Shown: positions 1 to 9,098 of the stretch, piece by piece
Layout: every line of letters begins with the position of its first letter
Numbering within the stretch: the stretch's first letter is position 1
Assembly (NCBI GenBank): GCA_023213215.1
Contig: CP096136.1
Span: 2,480,001 to 2,544,000, forward strand
Source of the DNA: Flavobacterium sp. JAD_PAG50586_2
GTDB taxonomy: Bacteria; Bacteroidota; Bacteroidia; Flavobacteriales; Flavobacteriaceae
Direction of reading: 5' to 3'
Length of the DNA stretch: 64,000 nucleotides
The notes under the pieces: model-generated
What the model was told of the DNA's origin: nothing
The model's input: only the letters and a program-made list of their open reading frames with translations
Database searches by the model: none
Made by a program: the position numbers and the translations under genes

Positions 1-712
1 CGGGAGTCGGAATTGCCAATTGAATTGCCATTGATTCCTTATGGTAATCTATCAGCGACTGAAAATTGCCATCCAAAAGATAACTATTGAATTTACTTCG
101 GGCTTCAATGGCCCAGTCAAAACCATAATCATCACGATGGAAATTATGGAAGTCAACTAATCCAAGATTGTGGACAATATTTCCGCTTCCGATAATAAGT
201 ATGCCTTTATCACGAAGTTGTATTAGCTTTTGTGCCAGTTCGAAATGGTATTGCGGAGGTTTGGTATAATCAATACTTAACTGAATTACAGGAATATCGG
301 CATTAGGGTATAAATGCTTCAAAACTGACCACGCACCGTGATCTAATCCCCACTTTTCATCAAGCTCTACTAAAGTGGGATCTAATAATAGTTTTGTAGT
401 TTCAGCTAATACTGGACTTCCTTTTGCAGGATATTGCACCTCAAATAACTCTCGAGGAAATCCGCCAAAGTCGTGGATAGTTTGTGGCATTTCCATGGCA
501 GTGACTTTAGTCCCGTTCGTAAACCAATGCGCAGAAACGCATACTATTGCGGTTGGCTTGGGTAAAGTTTTGGCAATATTCCTGAAACCATCGACAAATT
601 CGTTTTCCTCTATGGCATTCATCGGGCTTCCATGTCCAAGGAATAACAAAGGCATTCGCTCTGCATTTGGTAAACTGTCTGAAAAATTCTTAAGATTATT
701 GAGGTTTTGCAT
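1..712 (-). CDS. ygiD: 4,5-DOPA dioxygenase extradiol (LigB/YgiD family), 3' end outside window
   Basis: The reverse strand is open from an ATG at 712 to the window edge, giving 237 residues of a family usually about 260-280 long, so only the extreme C-terminus is missing. Visible LigB-type motifs are FLGHGSPMNA with a metal-ligand His near residue 27, SAHWFTNG, HDFGGFP, DHGAWSVL and GSGNIVHNLG, and the frame ends in AIPTPD-like sequence near the edge. The family contains metal-dependent extradiol ring-cleavage dioxygenases acting on catechols such as DOPA. The physiological substrate in Bacteroidetes is not known to me. The gene is transcribed away from the 848 gene. Confidence 0.88.
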   Translation of the reverse strand, partial: MQNLNNLKNFSDSLPNAERMPLLFLGHGSPMNAIEENEFVDGFRNIAKTLPKPTAIVCVSAHWFTNGTKVTAMEMPQTIHDFGGFPRELFEVQYPAKGSPVLAETTKLLLDPTLVELDEKWGLDHGAWSVLKHLYPNADIPVIQLSIDYTKPPQYHFELAQKLIQLRDKGILIIGSGNIVHNLGLVDFHNFHRDDYGFDWAIEARSKFNSYLLDGNFQSLIDYHKESMAIQLAIPTP

Positions 713-810
713 AAACGTAAAATTAACGAATCTGTTTTTAAGTTTCGGAATAACTTCACTTACTTTGCGGTAAGCTTTCAGCGATTAGCTTTTAGCATTT
801 AGCAAAATTG

Positions 811-847
811 ATAACTCATAATTCATAACTCATAATTCATAACTCAA
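811..847. repeat. 14-bp direct repeat, 2.6 copies
   Basis: ATAACTCATAATTC occurs twice in tandem followed by a partial copy that runs into the ATG at 848. It fills the whole space upstream of that gene, so it forms at least part of its leader. Confidence 0.75.
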
Positions 848-1273
848 ATGATAATCAATCTGAAACACGGTGTTGACAAATTGCTTTTTGGCATGAAACA
901 GAAAGATGTTGAGACTTTATATGGTAAGCCAAATAAACAATTCAACGATGATGACGGAAATGTTATCTGCCTTTACAATCATTTAAAATGCAGCCTTACC
1001 TTTTATGAAGATGAAGATTTTCGTTTAGGGTATGTCATTTGCTCCCATCCGGATGCTACAATTTTGGATAAAAGAATCATTGGTAAAAATATAGAGGAGA
1101 CAAAATCTGCGTTACCTTTCAAATCCTGGACAAAAGAAGATTTTGATACTACTGAAAATCATTTCAACGAAAGTAACTGGTTAATCCTGCAATCGGAATT
1201 TACTGAAATCATTCGTGTGGAAATTGGTGCTATTATCAATGAAAGCGACGAATTCGAATGGAAGTTTAAGTAA
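848..1273 (+). CDS. Hypothetical cytosolic protein
   Basis: A 141-residue acidic protein with no signal peptide or membrane segment. Its N-terminus contains FGMKQKDVETLYGKP, a short pattern reminiscent of the turn-helix seen in SmpA/BamE-like or immunity-type small domains, but I do not recognise the family and assign no function. The ATG directly follows a 14-bp tandem repeat. It stands alone on the plus strand between two minus-strand genes. Confidence 0.7.
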   Translation: MIINLKHGVDKLLFGMKQKDVETLYGKPNKQFNDDDGNVICLYNHLKCSLTFYEDEDFRLGYVICSHPDATILDKRIIGKNIEETKSALPFKSWTKEDFDTTENHFNESNWLILQSEFTEIIRVEIGAIINESDEFEWKFK

Positions 1274-1337
1274 TAGTATTCAGTGTTCAGAAATTAGTGT
1301 TCAGTAAAATATAAACACCATAAACTTTATAAACCTT

Positions 1338-1619
1338 TTAAACTATTTCCGCACTTAAACCGGCTTCCAAAAGCTGTGTGCATTGTGGTTTCAATTCGTC
1401 AAACGAACCTGTTTTTACCGTGCATTTTCCTTTATAGTGTACAAGGATGGCACATTGTTCCGCCTGTTCTGATGAGTGTTGGCAAACACGGATTAGCGTG
1501 TCAATCACATGGTCAAAGGTATTGACATCGTCATTATACAATACGATTTCGTTGTTGATTCCAACCTGTTCCTCGACTAGTACGTCTTCCTGAATTTTTT
1601 CTATAGTACTCATTTTCAT
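1338..1619 (-). CDS. clpS: ATP-dependent Clp protease adaptor ClpS
   Basis: 93 residues, the usual length. The conserved ClpS core is visible: VLYNDDVNTFDHVIDTL near residues 27-43, followed by the helix with ILVHYKGKC. In characterised bacteria ClpS binds the N-domain of ClpA/ClpC and delivers N-degron substrates. It lies 30 bp downstream of prmA on the same strand, a common Bacteroidetes pairing, and is probably cotranscribed. An alternative in-frame ATG lies two codons downstream. Confidence 0.95.
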   Translation of the reverse strand: MKMSTIEKIQEDVLVEEQVGINNEIVLYNDDVNTFDHVIDTLIRVCQHSSEQAEQCAILVHYKGKCTVKTGSFDELKPQCTQLLEAGLSAEIV

Positions 1620-1649
1620 TTCGTTTTACTTCTGTAAAATTTTCGATTG

Positions 1650-2483
1650 CTAATTTACATATTTAAGGGATGTCCAATTATTCCTTTCGAATTTTTTTAC
1701 ATAAGTAAGGCCTTTTTCTTTACAGGATGCGTCGATGTATGGAATGTCTTCCGTATAAAATCCACTTAAAAGAAGAATGCCGTTTTTGTTTAGGCAATCA
1801 ACATACTGCTGCATGTCATTCAGTAAAATGTTGCGGTTAATGTTGGCAATTATAAGATCGTATTTTTTGTTTTTCAGCAAAGCTGCATCGCCTTCATAGA
1901 CTGTGATTTCTGAGCAATTGTTACGTTCAGCATTTTCAATGGAATTAAGGTAACACCAATTGTCAATGTCGATAGCGTCGATTGGTTTTGCGCCTTTCAT
2001 TTCGGCAAGGATAGCTAAGATAGCAGTACCACAGCCCATGTCGAGGGTTTTTAAATTGGTAACATCGGTTTCCAGAAGATGCTGGATCATCATGTGTGTA
2101 GTTTCATGATGTCCGGTTCCAAAGCTCATTTTGGGTTCGATAATTATATCAAATTCGGCATTGGTTTTGGGATGGAAAGGGGCACGCACATGGCATTTAC
2201 CATCTACATCGATGGCTTCGAAGTTTTTTTCCCATTCCTCATTCCAATTGACTTGGTCAATCTCTTCGATTGTGTAGGAAATAGTGAAGTCAGTATTATG
2301 TAGCAAATAAATATCATCTAATATATCTTTAGTCCAAAGGTCTTTTTGAATAAAGGCACTGAACCCAGTTTCGGTTTCTATGAAACTTTCAAAAGGTTTT
2401 TCGCCAAGTTCTGCGATTAATATTTCGGAACCCAGTTGTTTTGGTTCTACCGAAAAATGGTATGCTAAATATATGTTTGACAT
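1650..2483 (-). CDS. prmA: Ribosomal protein L11 methyltransferase PrmA
   Basis: 277 residues. The C-terminal Rossmann methyltransferase domain shows PKMSFGTGHHETT near 117-129, the SAM loop LDMGCGT near 147-153 and the post-II motif IIANINRNIL near 212-221, the N-x-N-xx-I/L pattern typical of PrmA. The enzyme trimethylates L11 lysines. A TACCTTTG box sits 15 nt upstream of the ATG. The gene is followed closely by clpS. Confidence 0.95.
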   Translation of the reverse strand: MSNIYLAYHFSVEPKQLGSEILIAELGEKPFESFIETETGFSAFIQKDLWTKDILDDIYLLHNTDFTISYTIEEIDQVNWNEEWEKNFEAIDVDGKCHVRAPFHPKTNAEFDIIIEPKMSFGTGHHETTHMMIQHLLETDVTNLKTLDMGCGTAILAILAEMKGAKPIDAIDIDNWCYLNSIENAERNNCSEITVYEGDAALLKNKKYDLIIANINRNILLNDMQQYVDCLNKNGILLLSGFYTEDIPYIDASCKEKGLTYVKKFERNNWTSLKYVN

Positions 2484-2497
2484 GCTGTTATTTTTTG

Positions 2498-2505
2498 CAA
2501 AGGTA
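2498..2505 (-). promoter_or_regulatory. Probable -7 element of prmA-clpS
   Basis: TACCTTTG on the minus strand matches the Bacteroidetes -7 consensus TAnnTTTG and lies 15 nt before the prmA ATG. No convincing -33 TTTG is seen at the right spacing. Confidence 0.5.
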
Positions 2506-2549
2506 ACAATCAGCAGTGGTACTGTGAAGGCATTTTTGCAAAAATAACT

Positions 2550-3020
2550 TTAGTCGTCAGATTTAACAACAGCTTTAAGCCCGGCATTAGGAAGTTCGTC
2601 GGGAACAACCGTGAAAATCATTAGTTTGCTGTAATGCTTGTTGTCTACGTCATACATATAGGTTACTGTATTTTCTTTTGGATTGTAAATCAGTTTGGCT
2701 CTCATGAATTTAGACCGAATCAACCATGCTCCTTCCGTTTCACTCGGTTGGCTAAACTCTATAATAGAACCGTGATGCAGTCTTACCAGGCCATTATCAA
2801 TCATGCTGATGGCAATGTATCCATTTGTTTTTGAACCGATTTCGCGAATATCAATAACAGAGTTCTCATATTCTGTTTCTTTCAATTCATATTTATCAAA
2901 TTCGTTATTCCATACGTAATACTTTCTCGAATCCGATTGAAATCGTTTTTGGGAATCAATTTGTGCGTAGGTACTCAAAGAGCATAGAAGCACAAGAACT
3001 AGGGCAAATCTTGTTTTCAT
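2550..3020 (-). CDS. Hypothetical secreted protein
   Basis: The frame is open from 3074, but the ATG at 3020 begins a clear signal peptide (MKTRFALVLVLLCSLSTYAQ) and is preferred, giving 156 residues. The mature part is rich in charged and aromatic residues and beta-prone. I recognise no domain. It lies between the tpiA terminator and prmA, so it probably has its own promoter. Confidence 0.75.
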   Translation of the reverse strand: MKTRFALVLVLLCSLSTYAQIDSQKRFQSDSRKYYVWNNEFDKYELKETEYENSVIDIREIGSKTNGYIAISMIDNGLVRLHHGSIIEFSQPSETEGAWLIRSKFMRAKLIYNPKENTVTYMYDVDNKHYSKLMIFTVVPDELPNAGLKAVVKSDD

Positions 3021-3111
3021 TTGTTTTGACTTTAATACGAAGTAAATGTATACGAAATACTCGACAAAAAGCATAAAAAATCGTTAAAGAGTAAAAAATA
3101 AATAAATAAAT

Positions 3112-3146
3112 AAAAAAAACCTTTCAAATCCATGAAAGGTTTTTTA
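3112..3146 (-). terminator. Rho-independent terminator of the tpiA operon
   Basis: Inverted repeat AAAACCTTTCA / TGAAAGGTTTT with a 6-nt loop, followed on the minus strand by a T-rich tract, about 20 bp beyond the tpiA stop. Confidence 0.85.
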
Positions 3147-3165
3147 ATTTAATAAGAATTTATCT

Positions 3166-3918
3166 TTATATCGAATTTACGATTGCAGCAAAATCCGATG
3201 CTTTTAATGCAGCACCACCAATTAGTCCTCCGTCAACATCTGGTTTTGAGAAGATTTCTTTAGCGTTTTCAGGTTTTACACTTCCTCCATAAAGGATAGA
3301 TACATCTTCTGCAATAGCATTTCCGTAACGTTTATCTACAACTTCTCTAATAAATTTATGCATTTCCTGAGCTTGTTCCGGTGAAGCCGTTTCTCCGGTT
3401 CCAATCGCCCAAACTGGTTCATATGCCAAAATAATCTGTTCCCAGTCTTTGTCTTCAATATGGAACAAACCGTCACGCAGTTGGTTTTCTACAACATTAA
3501 AATGCTGGTTGTTCTGTCTGTCCTTTAATTCTTCACCAAAACAAAAAATCACGGTCATATCATTTTTTAATGCAGTGGTAACTTTCTCTGACAAAATAAA
3601 ATCCGTTTCATTAAAGTAGGCACGACGTTCAGAATGACCAATGATTACAATAGTTACACCGATGCTTTTAAGCATACCTGCAGAAATTTCTCCGGTATAG
3701 GCACCGCTTTCAAACTGACTCATATTTTGAGCAGCTACACTAATATTGGTAAATTCTAAATGATCTACCGCTGAAGCCAGGTTGACAAATGTTGGGGCAA
3801 CAATAATTTGGGATTCAACATCATTAGGCAATTTATCGATGAGTTCGTTTAATAAATCTTCTGTTTCTTCTGCATTTTTATGCATTTTCCAATTACCTGC
3901 AACAATCTTCTGTCTCAT
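3166..3918 (-). CDS. tpiA: Triose-phosphate isomerase
   Basis: 250 residues, full length. Active-site signatures are all present: GNWKMHKN near 7-14 (Lys), IIGHSERR near 92-99 (His), AYEPVWAIGTG near 165-175 (Glu and loop 6) and LYGGSVKPENA near the C-terminus. It interconverts dihydroxyacetone phosphate and glyceraldehyde 3-phosphate. It is the last gene of the run that begins with DUF1599 and is 8 bp from the thioredoxin-like gene. Confidence 0.97.
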   Translation of the reverse strand: MRQKIVAGNWKMHKNAEETEDLLNELIDKLPNDVESQIIVAPTFVNLASAVDHLEFTNISVAAQNMSQFESGAYTGEISAGMLKSIGVTIVIIGHSERRAYFNETDFILSEKVTTALKNDMTVIFCFGEELKDRQNNQHFNVVENQLRDGLFHIEDKDWEQIILAYEPVWAIGTGETASPEQAQEMHKFIREVVDKRYGNAIAEDVSILYGGSVKPENAKEIFSKPDVDGGLIGGAALKASDFAAIVNSI

Positions 3919-3925
3919 TATTCTG

Positions 3926-4486
3926 TTATTTGTATAGTTTCACTGGTTTTTTCTCTTTTTCGATAGTCTTTTTTACTTTTCCATCATTGGGTTCTAAAGC
4001 TTGTAATTGTTCATTGATTTTATCAAAATCGGTTTCAATAGCTCTGTAAATTACGATTCCCCCGTTTTTGTCAATCACAATGTACCTTGGAATCCAGTCT
4101 AAATCGATAGATTTTCCGAATTCTCCTTTCATTCCGTCTGTTGCCCAATAATGAGCACCGTCAAGTTCATGTGTTTTTATCCCAGTTAACCATTTGTCAA
4201 GGACTTTATCCATAGATATGAATACATAATCAACGCCTGGATTTTTAGCTTGTAATTCTTTTAACTTGGGCATTGCCTTAACACAATCACCGCACCATGA
4301 GGCCCAGACTTCAATTAGGGTAACTTTGCCTTCATGTTTTTTCAAAATTTCAGCAAATGTAATCTGAGTGTTGTCAACAGTAGTTAATTTTTTAGACAAA
4401 CTCACTTGCGAGAATTCTTTTTGCTGCGCATTGATACATGCAAAAGTAGCAATAGTAGCTATAATGCAAAGAAGTGCTTTTTTCAT
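3926..4486 (-). CDS. Exported thioredoxin-like (TlpA-type) protein
   Basis: The ATG at 4486 gives a signal peptide starting MKKALLCIIATIATFA; the frame extends to 4528 but that adds only a non-signal tail. The redox motif WASWCGDC near residues 61-68 of the 186-residue form and the later cis-Pro segment IPRYIVID are typical of periplasmic TlpA/ResA thiol-disulfide oxidoreductases. The C-terminus is lysine rich. It lies between a small membrane protein gene and tpiA in the same direction. Confidence 0.88.
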   Translation of the reverse strand: MKKALLCIIATIATFACINAQQKEFSQVSLSKKLTTVDNTQITFAEILKKHEGKVTLIEVWASWCGDCVKAMPKLKELQAKNPGVDYVFISMDKVLDKWLTGIKTHELDGAHYWATDGMKGEFGKSIDLDWIPRYIVIDKNGGIVIYRAIETDFDKINEQLQALEPNDGKVKKTIEKEKKPVKLYK

Positions 4487-4573
4487 AACTGGATATATTG
4501 ATGAATTATAAGGGAATGGATTACTCAAATTTTTTGTCTTTCTGCGGCTCCTTTGTTAAATTTTTAAAGTCTT

Positions 4574-4852
4574 TTAGGTAAAATAACTGATGTTTTTTCT
4601 CTTGCGTTGTCTCCGTTCCTGTCTTTTTTTATGATCGTATAAATATTTTAAGATAACAATGATTCCCAATATTGGAACAACAGAAAGCGTACTGCCGATA
4701 AGAATGTATATCGTATTTCCCAAAGGAGGATCTTCCATGGTTGAAACATGGTTCAAAACGAAGAAATATCCAAAAGCAAAAACAATGATGCAAAACACAA
4801 TCCCTATCAAAGCTCTCTCAACTACGGATTTGGACATTAGATATTTAATCAT
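4574..4852 (-). CDS. Small membrane protein, unknown function
   Basis: 92 residues with two predicted transmembrane segments (roughly 12-34 and 47-68) and a very basic tail (KKRQERRQRKRKN). No family recognised. Same strand and between the BT_3928-type and thioredoxin-like genes, so probably in the same transcript. Confidence 0.6.
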   Translation of the reverse strand: MIKYLMSKSVVERALIGIVFCIIVFAFGYFFVLNHVSTMEDPPLGNTIYILIGSTLSVVPILGIIVILKYLYDHKKRQERRQRKRKNISYFT

Positions 4853-4907
4853 AACCTAAATTTTAAGGATTTAAATATAGTATAAAAACTCAAACAAAAG
4901 AAAGCTT

Positions 4908-6016
4908 TTATTTTTTTAACTCCGAATAGGATTTATTAATCCATTTTTGATAGTCTACAGGGTCAAATTTGTCGTCTGTAATTCCCCAATAGTATTTGTA
5001 CTCGTTTCCGTTCCAAAGATATTTGACGCCAGGCGTATCTTTTCCTGAACCCAAAACCTTCCAAAATTGAATTACACCAATAATTTTATAAGGGTATTCA
5101 GCACCGGCTTCTTTAAAGAAGGCTGGAATCAAATCCGCTTCCTCATCCATAAAAATAATTGAGATTTCAGGAAAATCCTTGTTTGTTTTCTTTAGTTCAG
5201 TCAGTTCTTTTGCAGCTACACGACAGTGGTCACAACCCGGGACAAAAAAGCAAAGCGTTTTTCTCCCACTGTCAATTTTCGAGAAATACTGTTTGAAACC
5301 TGATTTGTGTTGTGGCGGTTCATTGATTTCAACTTTGATATCTTCTTTTTTAGGCTCCACTTTCTTTACAGTATCGATTACGGTTGCGACAGGTACATCA
5401 ACTTTTATAGTATCTACAGTCAAAGAGTCAACAGTTGTTGTTTGAGGTTCAGAAACGGTAAAGCTGTTTTCCAAAGGCTGAATAGGAGCAAGCATAAATA
5501 TGGCTAAAATAGAAGCAAAAAGCACTGTAGTCAGCACCCAGAAATTTCCATTTTTTCCTTCCTTTGGAAGTAATTTGAAGAGATAGGCCAAAAGTCCAAC
5601 AGCCACTATATTTTTGATGATTGCCTCGATTGGAGTCATTGGAATCAGTTCACCAAAGCAACCACAGTTTCCGGAATTTCCTCCGCTTATAAAGGTTACA
5701 TACGTCAAATGACCAATAAAAACAGCCAATAAAAGAACGGTAACCGGAATGATAAATTTACGCAGATAATTTCTCTGTAATAACAATAATCCCAATGCTA
5801 ATTCAATCCCAATAAGGATTCGGGAAAAATAAGGTGCAAAGCCTTCAGAAAATCCCATCGGATACAATTGTTTAACTTCAAATGTAGAAATTGCGAAATA
5901 AGGAGAATCCAATATTTCACTTTTAGAGAGTTTGGCGACTGCAGAAACTATGAAAAGAACAGCTACAGTAACTCTCAGAATCCAGGCAATCGTATTATTT
6001 TTTTTGAAACAGTCAT
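4908..6016 (-). CDS. BT_3928-type DoxX/thioredoxin membrane protein, frameshifted near its start
   Basis: The long frame encodes several membrane segments with an N-C-G-C-F-G motif, a Pro/Val/Glu-rich linker, and a C-terminal thioredoxin-like domain with CDHC (FVPGCDHCRVAAKEL). This matches the Bacteroidetes DoxX-thioredoxin fusion usually found next to DUF1599 and tpiA. The only good ATG is at 6016, 11 bp after the DUF1599 stop. From it the frame runs off at a T8 run (5998-6005; A8 in the gene). One more A would give MTVSKKNNTIAWILRV, joining a first membrane helix to the rest (369 aa). Without repair only a weak TTG at 5912 is available. Confidence 0.8.
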
Positions 6017-6027
6017 AGAGTTATTTT

Positions 6028-6570
6028 TTATTGTCCAAATTTCATCAGGATCAACGCGAAAATGGAATAATTAATCATATCTTGATAGTTGGCGTCAATG
6101 CCTTCTGAAACTAAGGTTTTTCCTTTGTTATCTTCAATTTGCTTTACACGGAGTAATTTCTGCAAAATCAAATCGGTAAGTGAGCTAACGCGCATTTCAC
6201 GCCACGCTTCACCGTAATCATGATTTTTATCTTCCATCAGGTTTTTGGTTGCCGCTACTTTTTCGTCATATAGCTGAACCGCTTTGGAAGCATCAAGGTC
6301 GGGTTGCTCTACAACGCCCAAATCCAATTGAATTAAAGCCATAATGCTATAATTGATAATCCCGATGAATTCGAAAGTTTCATCTTCGTCGATTTTTCGA
6401 ACTTCGTTTTGCTGTAAGCTTCGGATACGTTGCGCTTTGATGAATATCTGGTCGGTTAATGATGGTAATCTTAAGATTCTCCAGGCACTTCCATAATCGG
6501 TCATTTTATTGGCGAAAAGTTGTCGGCAAATTGCGATAACCTTGTCATATTCTTGAGAAGTATTACTCAT
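6028..6570 (-). CDS. DUF1599 domain-containing protein
   Basis: About 180 residues with two similar halves, each containing a K/D-rich 'MTDYGSAWRILRLPSLTD' / 'NHDYGEAWREMRVSSLTD' motif, the hallmark of DUF1599, which is distantly like MazG/nucleotide pyrophosphohydrolase folds. Biochemical role unknown. The start at 6570 (MSNTSQEYD) is preferred to 6591 because the promoter at 6599-6629 would place the transcription start close to 6592. First gene of the operon running to tpiA. Confidence 0.88.
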   Translation of the reverse strand: MSNTSQEYDKVIAICRQLFANKMTDYGSAWRILRLPSLTDQIFIKAQRIRSLQQNEVRKIDEDETFEFIGIINYSIMALIQLDLGVVEQPDLDASKAVQLYDEKVAATKNLMEDKNHDYGEAWREMRVSSLTDLILQKLLRVKQIEDNKGKTLVSEGIDANYQDMINYSIFALILMKFGQ

Positions 6571-6598
6571 TTCAGTGTATCTTTGAATCAAATTTGTC

Positions 6599-6629
6599 CA
6601 AAAGTAAAGAATAAAGATTGAAGTTCAAA
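6599..6629 (-). promoter_or_regulatory. Promoter of the DUF1599-tpiA operon
   Basis: Minus strand carries TTTG (6626-6629), a 19-bp spacer and TACTTTTG (6599-6606), an exact fit to the Bacteroidetes sigma-ABfr consensus TTTG-N19-TAnnTTTG. Confidence 0.8.
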
Positions 6630-6661
6630 GGACTAAATCTTATAACTGTATTAAAAAAACA

Positions 6662-7480
6662 ATGACTATAAACTGCCACGGAAGACTTGTAGATTTATCA
6701 ACTCCATGCGTAATGGGAATATTAAATGTCACTCCAAATTCCTTTTATGATGGCGGAAAACATTCTGATGAGAAAAGTATTTTGCTAAAGGTAGAGAAAA
6801 TGCTTTCCGATGGTGCGACTTTTATAGATATTGGTGCCTATTCTAGCAAACCGAATGCGGAATTTGTTTCAGAAGAGGAAGAAACAGTACGTTTGGTTCC
6901 GATTGTAGAAATGGTTTTAAAACATTTTCCGGAAACCCTTATTTCCATTGATACATTTAGGGCAAATGTAGCTAAAGCCGGAATAGAAAGTGGAGCCTGT
7001 ATTATCAATGATATTTCAGCTGGAGGTTTGGATGATAAAATGATGTCTACTGTTGCCGAAATCCAGGTACCGTATATTATGATGCACATGAAAGGCAATC
7101 CACAAACGATGCAGGGTTTGGCAAAATATGAAAATATTACCAAGGAAATGCTTGTGTATTTTTCTGAAAAAATAGCCAAAGCAAGAGCGTATGGAATTAA
7201 TGATTTGATTGTGGATCCCGGATTTGGATTTGCCAAAACTTTGGAACAGAATTTTGAAGTACTGAATAACCTGGAGTTGTTTCAAATGCTGGAATTACCA
7301 ATGCTTGTTGGTGTTTCACGGAAATCGATGATTTATAAAGTTCTTGAAACGGAAGCAGATTTTGCGCTAAACGGAACTACAGTTTTGAATACAATCGCTT
7401 TGCAAAAAGGCGCTAATATTTTAAGGGTTCATGACGTCAAAGAAGCTGTTGAAGCCATAAAATTAGTCTCTCAATTGTAA
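6662..7480 (+). CDS. folP: Dihydropteroate synthase
   Basis: 272 residues, full length. Signature motifs: GILNVTPNSFYDGGKH near 19-34, IDIGAYSSKPNA near 56-67, NDISAGG, MMHMKGNPQTMQ, DPGFGFAKT and VGVSRKS. The enzyme condenses p-aminobenzoate with dihydropterin pyrophosphate in folate synthesis and is the sulfonamide target. Divergent from the DUF1599 operon; its stop is one base from the convergent rlmH stop. Confidence 0.97.
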   Translation: MTINCHGRLVDLSTPCVMGILNVTPNSFYDGGKHSDEKSILLKVEKMLSDGATFIDIGAYSSKPNAEFVSEEEETVRLVPIVEMVLKHFPETLISIDTFRANVAKAGIESGACIINDISAGGLDDKMMSTVAEIQVPYIMMHMKGNPQTMQGLAKYENITKEMLVYFSEKIAKARAYGINDLIVDPGFGFAKTLEQNFEVLNNLELFQMLELPMLVGVSRKSMIYKVLETEADFALNGTTVLNTIALQKGANILRVHDVKEAVEAIKLVSQL

Positions 7481-7481
7481 A

Positions 7482-7955
7482 TTATTGATGATGATAAGGT
7501 TCATTCCTCAGGATCGTAAATCCACGATATAACTGTTCGATAAAAAACAAACGTACCATCTGATGTGAAAATGTCATCAGCGACAGCGAGATTTTCCCTT
7601 GTGCTTTTTGATACACTTCTTCGCTGAAACCGTAAGGTCCGCCAATGACAAATACGAGTGTTTTAGTTCCCGAATTCATTTTCTTCTGAAGGTAATCTGA
7701 AAATTTTACACTCGAGAATGTAGTTCCGTTTTCATCCAATAAAATTAACTGGTCAGTAGGACTGAGTTTGGCCAGAATCAATTCGCCTTCTCTGTCTTTT
7801 TGCTGGCTTTCTGAAAGGTTTTTGACATTTTTGATATCAGGAATAATTTCCAAATCAAACTTGATATAAAAGGATAGACGCTTAGTATAATCGTCAATCA
7901 GCTTTTGAAGTTCTTTATTGTCGGTTTTGCCGATGGCTAAAAGTTTGATATTCAT
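7482..7955 (-). CDS. rlmH: 23S rRNA (pseudouridine1915-N3)-methyltransferase RlmH
   Basis: 157 residues, exact family length. SPOUT-family features: LILLDENG, VFVIGGPYGF and the C-terminal knot ending RNEPYHHQ, all diagnostic of RlmH (YbeA). It methylates pseudouridine 1915 in helix 69 of 23S rRNA. It follows a DoxX gene by 5 bp and converges with folP. Confidence 0.97.
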   Translation of the reverse strand: MNIKLLAIGKTDNKELQKLIDDYTKRLSFYIKFDLEIIPDIKNVKNLSESQQKDREGELILAKLSPTDQLILLDENGTTFSSVKFSDYLQKKMNSGTKTLVFVIGGPYGFSEEVYQKAQGKISLSLMTFSHQMVRLFFIEQLYRGFTILRNEPYHHQ

Positions 7956-7960
7956 GAAAA

Positions 7961-8344
7961 CTAATTTTCAACTTTCTTTTTAAATCCGTTTGGAAACATG
8001 ATTGCTATTAACACGCAGATAAGCAAAAAGTTATATTCAACTCCATTTCTTCCTCCGCCAACAACAAACCATCCTTCCTTAAAATGAACCATGATAATTC
8101 CCATAATCAGTACAAAAATAGTAACAATGGAAGCTAACTTTATATAACGATTCAGAATCAAAAGTATAGCTGCAATAACATGGGACAACTTGATCGACCA
8201 CGCAATAGCAACACCAAAAGGAGCAAAGCCAATTTGATTTAAATACAAATTTCCAAAATCGTTGATGCCATTATTAAACATCCCAAAAACACTATGCGTT
8301 AGTAAAATTATTGCTACGGGAATCCTAAGGATCAATGTATTCAT
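7961..8344 (-). CDS. DoxX family membrane protein
   Basis: 127 residues with four hydrophobic segments. The pattern (short loop with FNNGINDFGNLYLNQIGFAPFG after helix 1, a HFKEGWFVVGGGRNGVEYN loop, then a last helix) is that of small DoxX/DoxD-like proteins. Function unknown. Between aroE and rlmH in the same orientation. Confidence 0.85.
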   Translation of the reverse strand: MNTLILRIPVAIILLTHSVFGMFNNGINDFGNLYLNQIGFAPFGVAIAWSIKLSHVIAAILLILNRYIKLASIVTIFVLIMGIIMVHFKEGWFVVGGGRNGVEYNFLLICVLIAIMFPNGFKKKVEN

Positions 8345-8357
8345 AAGCGTGAATTTA

Positions 8358-9098
8358 ATTATTTATTCCAGATTTTCCAGGCTTTTTCTGCCTGAAGCAC
8401 TAACATTTCATAACCATTTTTGGTAATGGCTCCTTTTTTTTGGCTTTTTTCAAAAACTGTGTTTCCTCCGGATTATAGATCAAATCGAAAGCGATGTGTT
8501 TATCGGTGAAAAAATTATACGGAATCGGTGGAAATTCTGTGGTGTTTGGAGCAGTTCCAATTGGAGTACAATTAATGATAATCTGATGATTGTCAAACGT
8601 TGTTGCGTTGATTCGGTTGTAATCAATCATCCCATTTTTTTCTTCTCGGGTAACAAAAGTATAAAGGATTCCAAGTTTATCTAAAGCAAATGAAACTGCT
8701 TTAGCGGCACCACCAGTACCCAGAATTAGTGCTTTTTTATGATGTGGCTGTAATAATGGTTCAAGGGATTTCATGAAACCATAATAATCGGAGTTGTAGC
8801 CTTTCAGTTTTCCCTTTTTAGTAACCCGAATTACATTTACTGCGCCAATCTGAGCAGCGTTTTTAGATAGTTTGTTCAGATAAGGAATTATAGCTTCCTT
8901 ATAAGGGATGGTTACATTCAGTCCTTTTAAGTCGGGATTATTAGCAATAATTGCCGGAAATTCTTCAATACTCTCAATATCAAAATTTTCATATGAGCAA
9001 TCTGCTAAATTTCCCAAAGCAAATTTATCGGTAAAGTATTTCTTTGAAAAGGAATAGCTTATGTTTTTCCCAATGAGACCAAACTGCCTTTTCGACAT
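8358..9098 (-). CDS. aroE: Shikimate dehydrogenase, C-terminus disrupted by indels
   Basis: Clear AroE: SYSFSKKYF substrate loop, NVTIPYKEA with catalytic Lys, GAVNVIR, GYNSDYYGF with catalytic Asp, NADP loop LGTGGAAKA and INCTPIGT. As written the frame stops early at 8400 after a non-homologous tail. Adding one A to the A8 run (T8 at 8434-8441) restores GAITKNGYEML, and removing one A near 8399-8402 restores VLQAEKAWKIWN followed by a stop at 8358. So two compensating indels are implied and the intact enzyme would be about 246 aa. It abuts the upstream TPR gene (stop and start adjacent). Confidence 0.9.
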